DNA of 9,082 nucleotides from CALLVY01 sp937899855 (GCA_039820405.1 JBCBQC010000157.1:1-9082), one strand, 5' to 3'; positions 1 through 5,775 are shown, counted from the stretch's first letter. The notes: generated by a model from the sequence alone, not told the origin. Made by a program: numbers and translations.

Positions 1-97
1 GTTTCACCCCGAGTCCATCCTCACCGAATACGGACTGGACCTACTGCGCAACTGGCTCGCCACCGTTCCCAGGCCACAAAATTCAGCAAAAATCTAA
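1..97 (+). CDS. trpG: Glutamine amidotransferase class I, C-terminal fragment (anthranilate/aminodeoxychorismate synthase component II)
   Basis: This is the last 31 codons of a gene that begins before the window, read in the frame starting at base 2 and ending in TAA at 95-97. The peptide opens with FHPESILTEYGLDLLRNWL, the hallmark C-terminus of TrpG/PabA-type glutaminase subunits. In that family the His and Glu of HPES complete the Cys-His-Glu triad that releases ammonia from glutamine for anthranilate or 4-amino-4-deoxychorismate synthesis. TrpG and PabA cannot be told apart from this fragment, so the symbol is provisional. The upstream trp or pab context lies outside the window. The short tail after the HPES helix is typical of the family, so the gene appears to end naturally. 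Confidence 0.8.
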   Translation, partial: FHPESILTEYGLDLLRNWLATVPRPQNSAKI

Positions 98-402
98 GCA
101 TAAAAATCATCAAACTCGACCGGGACTGGGAACAGCTTAAATCCGAATAGCCGCAGCGCAATCATAGAAAACTGCGGGGCGATCCAGCGGGTAAAAACGG
201 ACCAGGCCCCCTAAAAATGTAATGTAAAACAGCGTCTTACCGCCCGGCAAGCGCCTGTTTTGCCCCTACCCTACCGCTTTACAGCCTCCACGCGCTCCAA
301 ATCAACGTGGACGGCCAGCCCGATTTTGTAATTTCTTCCGCCCCCCGAATGGAGGATATTGGGTACAAACGACTCTTCGTTCAACACCAAAACTCTTCCA
401 TT
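98..402. other. Intergenic region between trpG-like gene and first T9SS cargo gene
   Basis: About 300 bases without a convincing gene. The reading frame of the next gene is open back to a GTG at 307, but the 32 residues that would be added are polar and lie in front of a perfect signal peptide, so they are judged non-coding. A 6-bp inverted repeat (151-156 with 172-177, CCGCAG/CTGCGG, 15-base loop) could be a weak hairpin after the trpG-like gene, but it has no T-tract. No clear Bacteroidota TTTG/TAnnTTTG promoter pair was found, although the next gene's promoter should lie here. Confidence 0.5.
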
Positions 403-1137
403 ATGAAACGATCTTTTTACCACTTCCTCCTCACGCCCTGGGCAGTGCTCCTACTGCTCATCGGCAGCTTTAGCCCCGCGCGGGCTCAGATCTGCGGCGA
501 TCCCGAAAGTAAAGCCGAGGTCACCCTCAACAGTATTGGCACCGTGACCGTGACCGGTGCCAACGGAAGGACCGAAGCGGGCAATGCCTACAAAAAAGGG
601 CTGGCGGCCGCAGCCGATAGCGCGGGCCTGGCGGCCTGTCAAAATAGCTGTACCATCGGCGAATGCCGAATGGACTTCGTCAAGTACGTCAAAGGTCGGA
701 CGCCCCGGCCGACGAAGGTGGGGGAGACCTACGTATTTCCTCCTCCCAAAGGCGACTCTTTAGTCTTTGAGGTCGATTGCCCCTGCTTTCTGGATATCTA
801 CATCGATCCCGACACGTTGGATGGCCGTCCTTACCAGGGAGGTATTGGCGCGGCGGTGGAAACGCCAGTCCAGGGTACCGCTGCCCACTTTTACCCCAAT
901 CCAGCTCGGGATGAGCTCTTCGTCGAACTGAATCTCAGCACCCTCCACGCGGATGTTCACCTCCGGCTGATCGACCTCCGGGGCAGCCTGGTCCAGCAGC
1001 GTGCCCTGGGCAAGTTGGAACGGGGCAGCCACCAATTTCGGGTCGACCTAAGTGGCCTAGCTTCCGGGATCTACTTTGGCCTGATCGAAGGCGAGGGATT
1101 AGCTCCCGTAAAAACGCGCTTGGTCATCCAGCCTTAA
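403..1137 (+). CDS. Secreted six-cysteine protein with T9SS type A sorting domain (paralogue 1)
   Basis: A 244-aa predicted T9SS cargo of unknown function. The ATG at 403 is chosen because it starts directly at a Sec signal peptide (MKRS..., hydrophobic core about residues 12-22, ARA|Q cleavage after residue 28). The body, residues 29-130, carries six cysteines (31, 79, 83, 88, 126, 128) and ends in a VDCPC motif. A short linker follows, then a type A T9SS C-terminal domain (about 163-244) starting FYPNPARDEL, with LIDLRG in the middle and ASGIYFGL near the end. By family knowledge the tail directs outer-membrane passage and is removed by the PorU sortase. The cysteine spacing is nearly identical to the next gene and recognisable in the gene at 4906, so the three are paralogues. 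The even cysteine number suggests three disulfides. No enzyme motif is visible. The next gene starts 45 bases downstream, so they are probably co-transcribed. Confidence 0.88.
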   Translation: MKRSFYHFLLTPWAVLLLLIGSFSPARAQICGDPESKAEVTLNSIGTVTVTGANGRTEAGNAYKKGLAAAADSAGLAACQNSCTIGECRMDFVKYVKGRTPRPTKVGETYVFPPPKGDSLVFEVDCPCFLDIYIDPDTLDGRPYQGGIGAAVETPVQGTAAHFYPNPARDELFVELNLSTLHADVHLRLIDLRGSLVQQRALGKLERGSHQFRVDLSGLASGIYFGLIEGEGLAPVKTRLVIQP

Positions 1138-1182
1138 CTAGGGGATTCCTCCACAGCGCACCACATTATTCATCAAAACCAT

Positions 1183-1938
1183 ATGATCATGAAAAATCTT
1201 GCTCCCTTTTTTAGCCCCCTGGCCCTACTCACTGCTTTGGCCTTCCTATTCAGTAGCCCCCTGCTACTGGCACAGGACTGCGGGGATTCCAGTAGCGATG
1301 CCGACGTCGAATTGACCGGTATCGGCGAGGTAACCGTTAAAGGTGCTGGAGACGAGCGGGAAGCCACGCGGGCTTACAAACAGGCCCTGGCCGATAAGGC
1401 CGAAGAGCAGGGCCTGGCCAGCTGTGATGGCGACTGCACCATTGGCGACTGCGAAATCCAATTTGACAGCTACGCCGACGGATCGGGTACGCCCGACGCG
1501 ACTACCAATGACAACGGGGATTTCGTCTTCGACGCCCCCGGCAACAATGACCTGAGCTTTTCGGTCCACTGCCCCTGCGTGGTCCAGGCCCACGTGAGTC
1601 CTCCCCAGGAATACGACGGCAGCGTAGCGGGAGGGCAGCGCCCCGAGGTATTGCCCAGCAGCAGTTGGCGGGGCTTGGAAGCGGTTGAATTTTTTCCCAA
1701 TCCGGCGCGGGAGACGGTCCAGGTAACGGTGGACTTGCGGGAGGTCAGTACGGACTTGACCCTCAGTGTGATCGACCTGCGGGGCCGCGTCCAGACGGTT
1801 CGGGAGATTGGCCAGGTGGAGCGGGGGCAGTACCGTTTTGCCCTCGACGTGGCCTCCTTGGCACCGGGGCTCTACCTGGGCTTGGTCCACCACGAAGGCG
1901 AAATCGTGGCCCAGTCGCGGATTGCCATTCAACGGTAG
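1183..1938 (+). CDS. Secreted six-cysteine protein with T9SS type A sorting domain (paralogue 2)
   Basis: A 251-aa paralogue of the preceding gene. Two ATGs are possible, 1183 (MIMKN) and 1189 (MKNL). The second gives the more typical signal peptide, and both lead to cleavage near LLA|Q (after residue 30). Cysteines at 33, 81, 85, 90, 130 and 132 reproduce the C-x47-C-x3-C-x4-C spacing of paralogue 1 exactly and again end in a CPC motif (HCPC). Shared blocks include CGD, the amphipathic AYK.AL segment, CTIG[ED]C and F-x-F before CPC. The T9SS type A tail (about 168-251) starts FFPNPARETV and contains VIDLRGR and APGLYLGL. The body is acidic and rich in Asp/Gly between the third and fourth cysteine groups. 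The function is unknown; a surface structural or binding role is a guess. The intrinsic terminator at 2076-2111 lies about 140 bases downstream and would end this transcript. Confidence 0.88.
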   Translation: MIMKNLAPFFSPLALLTALAFLFSSPLLLAQDCGDSSSDADVELTGIGEVTVKGAGDEREATRAYKQALADKAEEQGLASCDGDCTIGDCEIQFDSYADGSGTPDATTNDNGDFVFDAPGNNDLSFSVHCPCVVQAHVSPPQEYDGSVAGGQRPEVLPSSSWRGLEAVEFFPNPARETVQVTVDLREVSTDLTLSVIDLRGRVQTVREIGQVERGQYRFALDVASLAPGLYLGLVHHEGEIVAQSRIAIQR

Positions 1939-2075
1939 CTCGCCGGTGCTGGATGGCCCAAACGCTCCCGAAAGGGGTGGGGAGAATGGCCATTTCCTGT
2001 AACCGGAGCATTGGAAAATTATCCACAACTTGGATATATAATTTTAGCTGATAAAGAGCAATATCAGAACTTTTG

Positions 2076-2111
2076 GAGTCGGAGGAGAAGCAACTTCCGG
2101 CTCTTTTTTTT
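2076..2111 (+). terminator. Rho-independent terminator after the paralogue pair
   Basis: A 10-bp stem (2076-2085 with 2094-2103, including two G-U pairs) closes an 8-base loop and is followed directly by eight T residues (2104-2111). This is a textbook intrinsic terminator for + strand transcription coming from 1183-1938. The T-tract runs into the TA that borders the mobile element, so the element sits immediately after it. In the minus direction there is no T-tract after the hairpin, so it should act one way only. Confidence 0.75.
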
Positions 2112-2112
2112 A

Positions 2113-2127
2113 GAAGCCATCTCAAAA
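2113..2127 (+). repeat. Left terminal inverted repeat of the MITE-like element
   Basis: The sequence GAAGCCATCTCAAAA matches the reverse complement of 2286-2300 at all 15 positions. The flanking TA extends the perfect match to 17 bp. It lies directly behind the T-tract of the terminator. Confidence 0.85.
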
Positions 2128-2172
2128 TGTTTTTGTCGGCGAGGGAGTGGTCATTTGTGTTTCAACGAGGCG

Positions 2173-2212
2173 CCAAAACGAGTCCCGATTCCCATCGGGA
2201 CGACGCTTTTGG
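2173..2212. repeat. Internal palindrome (hairpin) of the MITE-like element
   Basis: GTCCCGAT (2182-2189) and ATCGGGAC (2194-2201) form a perfect 8-bp stem around a TCCC loop. CCAAAA (2173-2178) and TTTTGG (2207-2212) add an outer stem with a small internal bulge. This could extrude as a cruciform or fold in RNA read through the element. Short CCCGAT/ATCGGG palindromes recur in Bacteroidota intergenic repeats, from memory only. Confidence 0.7.
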
Positions 2213-2285
2213 AAACGAAGTAGGGGCAAAAAGGACCCTGCCGTAGCCCAAATCGACGCAGGAGATTCACGCCAGTAAAGGATAT

Positions 2286-2300
2286 TTTTGAGATGGCTTC
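2286..2300 (-). repeat. Right terminal inverted repeat of the MITE-like element
   Basis: The sequence TTTTGAGATGGCTTC is the exact reverse complement of 2113-2127. Its outermost base, with the adjoining TA, forms the TAG stop codon of the convergent minus-strand gene. Confidence 0.85.
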
Positions 2301-3745
2301 TATTGCATCCGCAGCAATTTTTCGAGTAGCCATTCGCGTTCGGCAACGGCGCCGAGGGTACGAATTTTTTCGATCAGCTTATCAATTTTGCGTTGGTTTT
2401 TAAAAACCTGGGGCGAGTTGATTTGGCGGAGGAGGTTGATGAAGTTGTTGTTGCGTTTGAAGGGTTCGGCGGGGAGGACCTTTTTGGAGACCCGGTAGAT
2501 GAACACTTTGAAGGCCGTCATTTTGGGTTCGAGCAGGTCGGATTGGGTCTCGAAGTACACTTGCAGTTCGAGTCGTTTGGCGGCGATCTTGTAGTAGGTA
2601 TCCTCTTCGTAGCCACCGAGGTTTTGGAGGGTCGCCGCGTAGTCTTGACGGGCAAAGTAGTAGCTGGCGAGGTTGAAGCGGTAGACTTCCTCGGGGTGTT
2701 TGGTACCGATGATTTTGTGTTGGTGGGATTGGAGGAGGTCGAAGACCCAGTCAAAGGCCTGGGCCTTGAGGCCAAAGGTGACGATGTTGCGCAGCATACC
2801 GGGGTGGATACCGCCCTGGCGATAGAGGTAGCCCGCTTCGAGGTGACGGCGGTAGAGTTCGTAAATTTCCTGAGGGCTTTCCTGCTCTCCCAGGTTGTAC
2901 TCGCGAATGATGTAGCTGCGGTAGATGGCTTGGAGGGCTTGCAGTTGTTCGAGGGGAACTTGGGGGCCGAGGAGGGTGAGTTGTTCCTGAAGGACCTGGG
3001 CACCGTCGCTGACGTCGTCGTAGCGGAGGAGGCGGTAGGCTTCGTAGTAGAGGCGGAGGAGGGGGTAATGGGGGGCGTAGTCGGTGGCGATACGGGGTAG
3101 GAGGAGGTCGAGGAGGGACAGGCTGTTTTCTACTTCCAGCGGGGCGGAGATGCGTTGGGCCAGCGACCAGCAGGCGTATTCCAGCTTGGCGATCAGGTAA
3201 AAGGCATCGAGGCTTTGTAGGGTTTGGGGCAGGTTGAGGTCGTCGCGGCGTTTGTTGTAGAGGCTGGCGTAGTGGGTCACCTCGCGTTCGATGAGGTAGC
3301 GGCGGTAGTAAAAGTCGGCGTCCTGATGGTGGGGGTCGGTTTGGCGACGCTGGAGCTGGGCCATACATTGTTGGAATTGTTTTTCCAATTCTCTGCTCCG
3401 GTAAAAACGGGCCAGTACCAGCAGTTGTTCTTCCCCGTCGTGTTCGAGGGTGGAGTGGGTGTAGACGATAAATTTTTTGGCTGCTTTGAGCAGCCGGGCC
3501 ATGAGCTTGTCGATTTTGTTGCTCGTATAGCTTTCACCGGGGAAAACGTGCTGGAATACCACCTCCTTATCGAGGGCGCGAATGCCTTCCTGGCGGTGGT
3601 ACTTGAGTAGATACTCCAATAACAATAGGGCTTTGTTCCGCTGCTTGATCTGGATAAAGCTCGGTATTTGTAGAAAACGCCCCAATTGCTTAATCTCGGT
3701 TTTCTCTAGTACTTGAAAGACTTCCAGTAATTTACTAGAATGCAT
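2300..3745 (-). CDS. Conserved helical repeat (TPR-like) protein, function unknown
   Basis: A 481-aa protein with no signal peptide or membrane segment, predicted cytoplasmic and almost entirely alpha-helical. The N-terminal third (about 1-95) is Leu/Lys-rich, with a charged helix (KLLEVFQVLEKTEIKQL) and a VFPGESYTSNKIDKLMARLL block. The middle has many Tyr/Arg/Leu-rich helices. Residues about 315-400 show paired-helix spacing with small and aromatic residues typical of tetratricopeptide repeats (FNLASYYFARQDYAATLQNL). I recall similar long proteins of unknown function, with an FL-x-SP/FPG-type N-terminus, in Bacteroidota, but cannot name a family. The start at ATG 3745 gives a plausible A/T-rich leader of about 40 bases. 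The TAG stop is made by the mobile element border; without the element a TAA would fall in the same codon. The gene is divergent from the T9SS cargo gene at 3922. Confidence 0.85.
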   Translation of the reverse strand: MHSSKLLEVFQVLEKTEIKQLGRFLQIPSFIQIKQRNKALLLLEYLLKYHRQEGIRALDKEVVFQHVFPGESYTSNKIDKLMARLLKAAKKFIVYTHSTLEHDGEEQLLVLARFYRSRELEKQFQQCMAQLQRRQTDPHHQDADFYYRRYLIEREVTHYASLYNKRRDDLNLPQTLQSLDAFYLIAKLEYACWSLAQRISAPLEVENSLSLLDLLLPRIATDYAPHYPLLRLYYEAYRLLRYDDVSDGAQVLQEQLTLLGPQVPLEQLQALQAIYRSYIIREYNLGEQESPQEIYELYRRHLEAGYLYRQGGIHPGMLRNIVTFGLKAQAFDWVFDLLQSHQHKIIGTKHPEEVYRFNLASYYFARQDYAATLQNLGGYEEDTYYKIAAKRLELQVYFETQSDLLEPKMTAFKVFIYRVSKKVLPAEPFKRNNNFINLLRQINSPQVFKNQRKIDKLIEKIRTLGAVAEREWLLEKLLRMQ

Positions 3746-3790
3746 GTTTTGGTCCTTAAATTCGGGAGAATTTGGGGGAAGAATTTAAAA

Positions 3791-3824
3791 AAAATGTAAT
3801 AAATATTGGTGGGAAGATCGCTAA
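3791..3824 (-). promoter_or_regulatory. Putative Bacteroidota-type promoter for the 481-aa protein gene
   Basis: Read on the minus strand, TACATTTT (3798-3791) fits the Bacteroidota -7 box TAnnTTTG at seven of eight positions. TTAG (3824-3821) sits 22 bases upstream as a weak -33 element. A transcript would start near 3785, about 40 bases before the ATG. The match is visual and the -33 element is poor. Confidence 0.3.
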
Positions 3825-3861
3825 TTTAGATCACATTTCCATAATTAGAACCGGTTTTAAA

Positions 3862-3894
3862 TTTGTCCTGTGGCTCCCGCCATTTTACAAATTG
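3862..3894 (+). promoter_or_regulatory. Possible promoter for the T9SS cargo gene at 3922
   Basis: TTTG at 3862-3865 is followed after 20 bases by TACAAATTG (3886-3894). The spacing suits a Bacteroidota -33/-7 pair, but the -7 box departs from TAnnTTTG. It would start transcription close to 3900, leaving a leader of only about 20 bases. This is a tentative assignment. Confidence 0.22.
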
Positions 3895-3921
3895 CCAATC
3901 GGTTATAAAATTAGATCCACC

Positions 3922-4794
3922 ATGAAGACCACTTTACAAGCCTTATTCGGTCTCCTTTTCCTGCTAGCTACGTCCCTTACGCAGGCTCAGGACCGCACCA
4001 ATTGTTACCGACTGACCACCGAACGCATTCCCGCCATCATCGACTCGATCCACACCAACTTCGACACGTACCCCCTCATCAGCGACCAGGAAATCGAGCA
4101 TTTTCTCCGACAACAGCTCAGCCAATACCCCGTTGACGTGGAAGAAGTCAAAGCCCCCAACCCCAACATCGCTGGCTTTAGCTGGAACACCATCCAGTTC
4201 GATTGGCCCCACACCAACAATCCCCTGTTGGATTTCTACCGGGTGAGTGTCCTCAACTTGGAGATAACCCTCGACCCCCTGCACCTCTCCCCCACCCCGG
4301 AGAATTTTATCTCCGTTGGTATTCGTCCTTTCCTCTTCGCCAATTTACAGCTCTTCGCCTTCACTAGCGTCTCTGGCGGTCGGCAGAGCCAGCTCCACAT
4401 CATCATTATCGATAAGGATGCCACCCTCCGTTGCGAAAGTGGAGGCTTCGAGCCCAAAGGAAATTCCCAAGGGGGAAGCTCCGGAGGTGGTGGCCGCTAC
4501 GCCAACTCTTCCCACGATACGGCACCTCCCAGTGTACAACTTTCCCCCAACCCTACCGACGGAGCGCCAGTCTTCTGCCAGCTCGAACTGCCCCGCGCCG
4601 GTACCGTAGCCGTACAACTCTACGACCTGACCAGTGGCCGGCCACTCCAAGACCTGATGCCCCCACAAGAATTGCCCGCCGGTAGTCACCGCATTCCACT
4701 GCTTACCAGCGACTTAACCCCGGGACACTATGCCTGTATCCTGACCTACGAAGGCCGGCAGTACCCCCAACGATTGGTGGTGGTTCGGCCCTGA
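3922..4794 (+). CDS. Secreted protein with T9SS type A sorting domain, unknown body
   Basis: A 290-aa predicted T9SS cargo. The frame is open upstream to a TTG at 3772, but ATG 3922 begins a clear Sec signal peptide (MKTTLQALFGLLFLLATSL, TQA|Q cleavage after residue 22) and is preferred. The body (23-175) does not share the cysteine pattern of the neighbouring paralogues. It has one Cys near each end (28 and 171), which could form a single disulfide, and beta-prone stretches such as SQLHIIIIDKDATLRC. A Gly/Ser-rich linker (about 180-192) leads to the type A C-terminal domain (about 203-290): VQLSPNPTDG, then VQLYDLTSGRPL, then LTPGHYACIL, ending VVVRP. Two further cysteines (219, 272) lie in the tail, which is unusual for this domain. 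The function is unknown. It is divergent from the 481-aa protein gene and 111 bases upstream of paralogue 3. Confidence 0.87.
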   Translation: MKTTLQALFGLLFLLATSLTQAQDRTNCYRLTTERIPAIIDSIHTNFDTYPLISDQEIEHFLRQQLSQYPVDVEEVKAPNPNIAGFSWNTIQFDWPHTNNPLLDFYRVSVLNLEITLDPLHLSPTPENFISVGIRPFLFANLQLFAFTSVSGGRQSQLHIIIIDKDATLRCESGGFEPKGNSQGGSSGGGGRYANSSHDTAPPSVQLSPNPTDGAPVFCQLELPRAGTVAVQLYDLTSGRPLQDLMPPQELPAGSHRIPLLTSDLTPGHYACILTYEGRQYPQRLVVVRP

Positions 4795-4827
4795 GGTAGA
4801 CACAGCTGGCACCCGTAGAAGTTTGTC

Positions 4828-4851
4828 CCAAAGGTGTAACCAACCCTTTGG
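4828..4851 (+). repeat. Inverted repeat between the two T9SS cargo genes
   Basis: CCAAAGG (4828-4834) and CCTTTGG (4845-4851) are perfect 7-bp inverted repeats around a 10-base spacer, 34 bases after the upstream stop. There is no T-tract directly behind it, so it is a poor terminator. It could be an operator or an RNA hairpin in the leader of the next gene. Confidence 0.4.
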
Positions 4852-4905
4852 AGGGGATTCGTGATTTTTAGATCGTTATTCCATTAATGATTAAAAAGGT
4901 TCTAC

Positions 4906-5697
4906 ATGAAAACCCTATTAAACAAATTATTTGCGGGAGGAACGTTCTTCTTCCTACTCCTTGTGATGTGCGTCCCACTGGGGGCACAGGAAATCAGCAA
5001 CCAGGCCACGATCTACGATCTGGCCCATCTGGAGCGCTACAGCAAGGTGGAACCCGACTTCAACGACACGGTCGACAGCCTGGTCTGTGGTTCTGAGTCC
5101 CGGGGACGGGTAACGATCATCGGGCTTCCCCGGATTCGGGTTTGTGCCAGCGATGAGCAGGATGCCAGGCGGCAGTACCAGGCGGCGCTGGTCCGGGTGG
5201 CCCGTTCATTTGGCAATACTTGTATCGACAACAACGAGTGTTTTCCCGCAAATTGTATGATGAGTTTTGCCCGCTACCGGGGCAAGGACCGCGTGCCGAC
5301 CTACGATCCCGTATCGGGTAAATGGATCTTTGAGGCGCCCTCCCAAAACCGGATGACGATTTATTTCGATTGTCCCTGCGTACTGGGGCAGATCGAGCAG
5401 CTCGATTCGGGTGGGCCACGACTGGGTACCAGCAGCCCCGCACCGGTGTGGTCGCCCAATCCGGTTCGGGATCAGGTCCAGCTGCGGCTGGACTTGGAGC
5501 GGGCCGTGGGTCAACTCGAAGTACGCCTTTACGATATTCAGGGCCGGATGGTGTACCGCGACAATTGGGGTAGCCGGGACCGGGGTGCCCAATGGGAGAC
5601 GCTCGATTTGGGCGGCTTACCGGAAGGACTCTACCTGGCCAGTATCCTCGCCGATACCCAATTGCTGCACACCAGCCAGTTGCTGATTCAGCGATAA
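4906..5697 (+). CDS. Secreted cysteine-rich protein with T9SS type A sorting domain (paralogue 3)
   Basis: A 263-aa divergent member of the same family as the genes at 403 and 1183. The ATG at 4906 starts a signal peptide (hydrophobic core about residues 12-22, LGA|Q cleavage after residue 27). Unlike the other two, about 33 residues (28-60) precede the first family cysteine. Family cysteines are 61, 106, 112, 117, 156 and 158, the last two again in a DCPC motif, and there is one additional Cys at 80, giving an odd number in the mature protein. The ARRQYQAAL helix and F-x-Y segment before the CPC match the other copies. The T9SS tail (about 179-263) has SPNPVRDQV, LYDIQGRMVY and PEGLYLASIL. 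The function is unknown. The odd cysteine leaves a potential free thiol or intermolecular disulfide. A terminator follows 11 bases after the stop. Confidence 0.87.
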   Translation: MKTLLNKLFAGGTFFFLLLVMCVPLGAQEISNQATIYDLAHLERYSKVEPDFNDTVDSLVCGSESRGRVTIIGLPRIRVCASDEQDARRQYQAALVRVARSFGNTCIDNNECFPANCMMSFARYRGKDRVPTYDPVSGKWIFEAPSQNRMTIYFDCPCVLGQIEQLDSGGPRLGTSSPAPVWSPNPVRDQVQLRLDLERAVGQLEVRLYDIQGRMVYRDNWGSRDRGAQWETLDLGGLPEGLYLASILADTQLLHTSQLLIQR

Positions 5698-5708
5698 TCG
5701 AACCCCTT

Positions 5709-5734
5709 TGCCCCGCAAAGCGGGGCACCATTTT
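5709..5734 (+). terminator. Rho-independent terminator after paralogue 3
   Basis: TGCCCCGC (5709-5716) pairs perfectly with GCGGGGCA (5720-5727) around an AAA loop, a very GC-rich 8-bp stem. A short T run (5731-5734) follows after three bases. Position 11 bases after the stop codon fits transcript termination; the short, offset T-tract lowers confidence. Confidence 0.6.
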
Positions 5735-5738
5735 CGGA

Positions 5739-5775
5739 GCGTCGTCGATCTACGGATCGGGGACGCTTCACTTTT
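5739..5775 (+). terminator. Second hairpin with UNCG-type tetraloop, possible backup terminator
   Basis: CGATC/GATCG (5746-5750 with 5755-5759) closes a TACG loop; C(UACG)G is an exceptionally stable RNA tetraloop. An outer stem GCGTC/GACGC (5739-5743 with 5762-5766) continues after a 2x2 internal loop. A pyrimidine run containing TTTT follows (5767-5775). It may back up the terminator just upstream or act as a structured leader for the next gene. Confidence 0.4.

Larger units (their letters stand above)
2111..2302. mobile_element. MITE-like element, 188 bp, flanked by TA
   Basis: A 15-bp sequence (GAAGCCATCTCAAAA, 2113-2127) is repeated as a perfect reverse complement at 2286-2300. Each copy is bordered outside by TA (2111-2112 and 2301-2302), which looks like a TA target duplication as made by IS630/Tc1-mariner-type and some other transposases. 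The 188-bp interior has no credible coding sequence and contains a strong internal palindrome (2173-2212). Short length, terminal inverted repeats and no transposase fit a non-autonomous MITE. The parent IS is not in the window. Alternatively it could be a decayed IS remnant. The call would be proved by further copies in the genome or by an empty site in a relative. Confidence 0.65.

Noticed and set aside
307..402. GTG-initiated 32-residue N-terminal extension of paralogue 1
   Set aside because: It would bury the signal peptide inside the protein; ATG 403 places it at the N-terminus as in the paralogues.
1264..2028. A 254-codon frame on the minus strand opposite paralogue 2
   Set aside because: It mirrors the + strand gene, which has a signal peptide, conserved cysteines and a T9SS tail; the reverse translation has none of these.
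2111..2302. CRISPR-like or group II intron interpretation of the inverted repeats
   Set aside because: Only one pair of inverted repeats, no regular direct repeats with spacers, and far too short for an intron with catalytic domains.
2151..2333. Short minus-strand frame inside the MITE-like element, as a possible transposase remnant
   Set aside because: 60 residues, no DDE or helix-turn-helix features, and it runs through the palindrome and terminal repeat into the neighbouring gene; most likely non-coding.
2393..3100. A 235-codon open frame on the + strand opposite the 481-aa gene
   Set aside because: Val/Glu/Gly-rich shadow with no domain; the minus-strand product has coherent helical repeat structure and a plausible start.
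3772..3921. TTG-initiated 50-residue extension of the cargo gene at 3922
   Set aside because: The sequence is A/T-rich promoter-like DNA and would precede a perfect signal peptide; ATG 3922 is preferred.
4828..4851. Intrinsic terminator after the cargo gene at 3922
   Set aside because: The 7-bp stem has a 10-base loop and is followed by purine-rich sequence, not T residues, so it is listed only as an inverted repeat.
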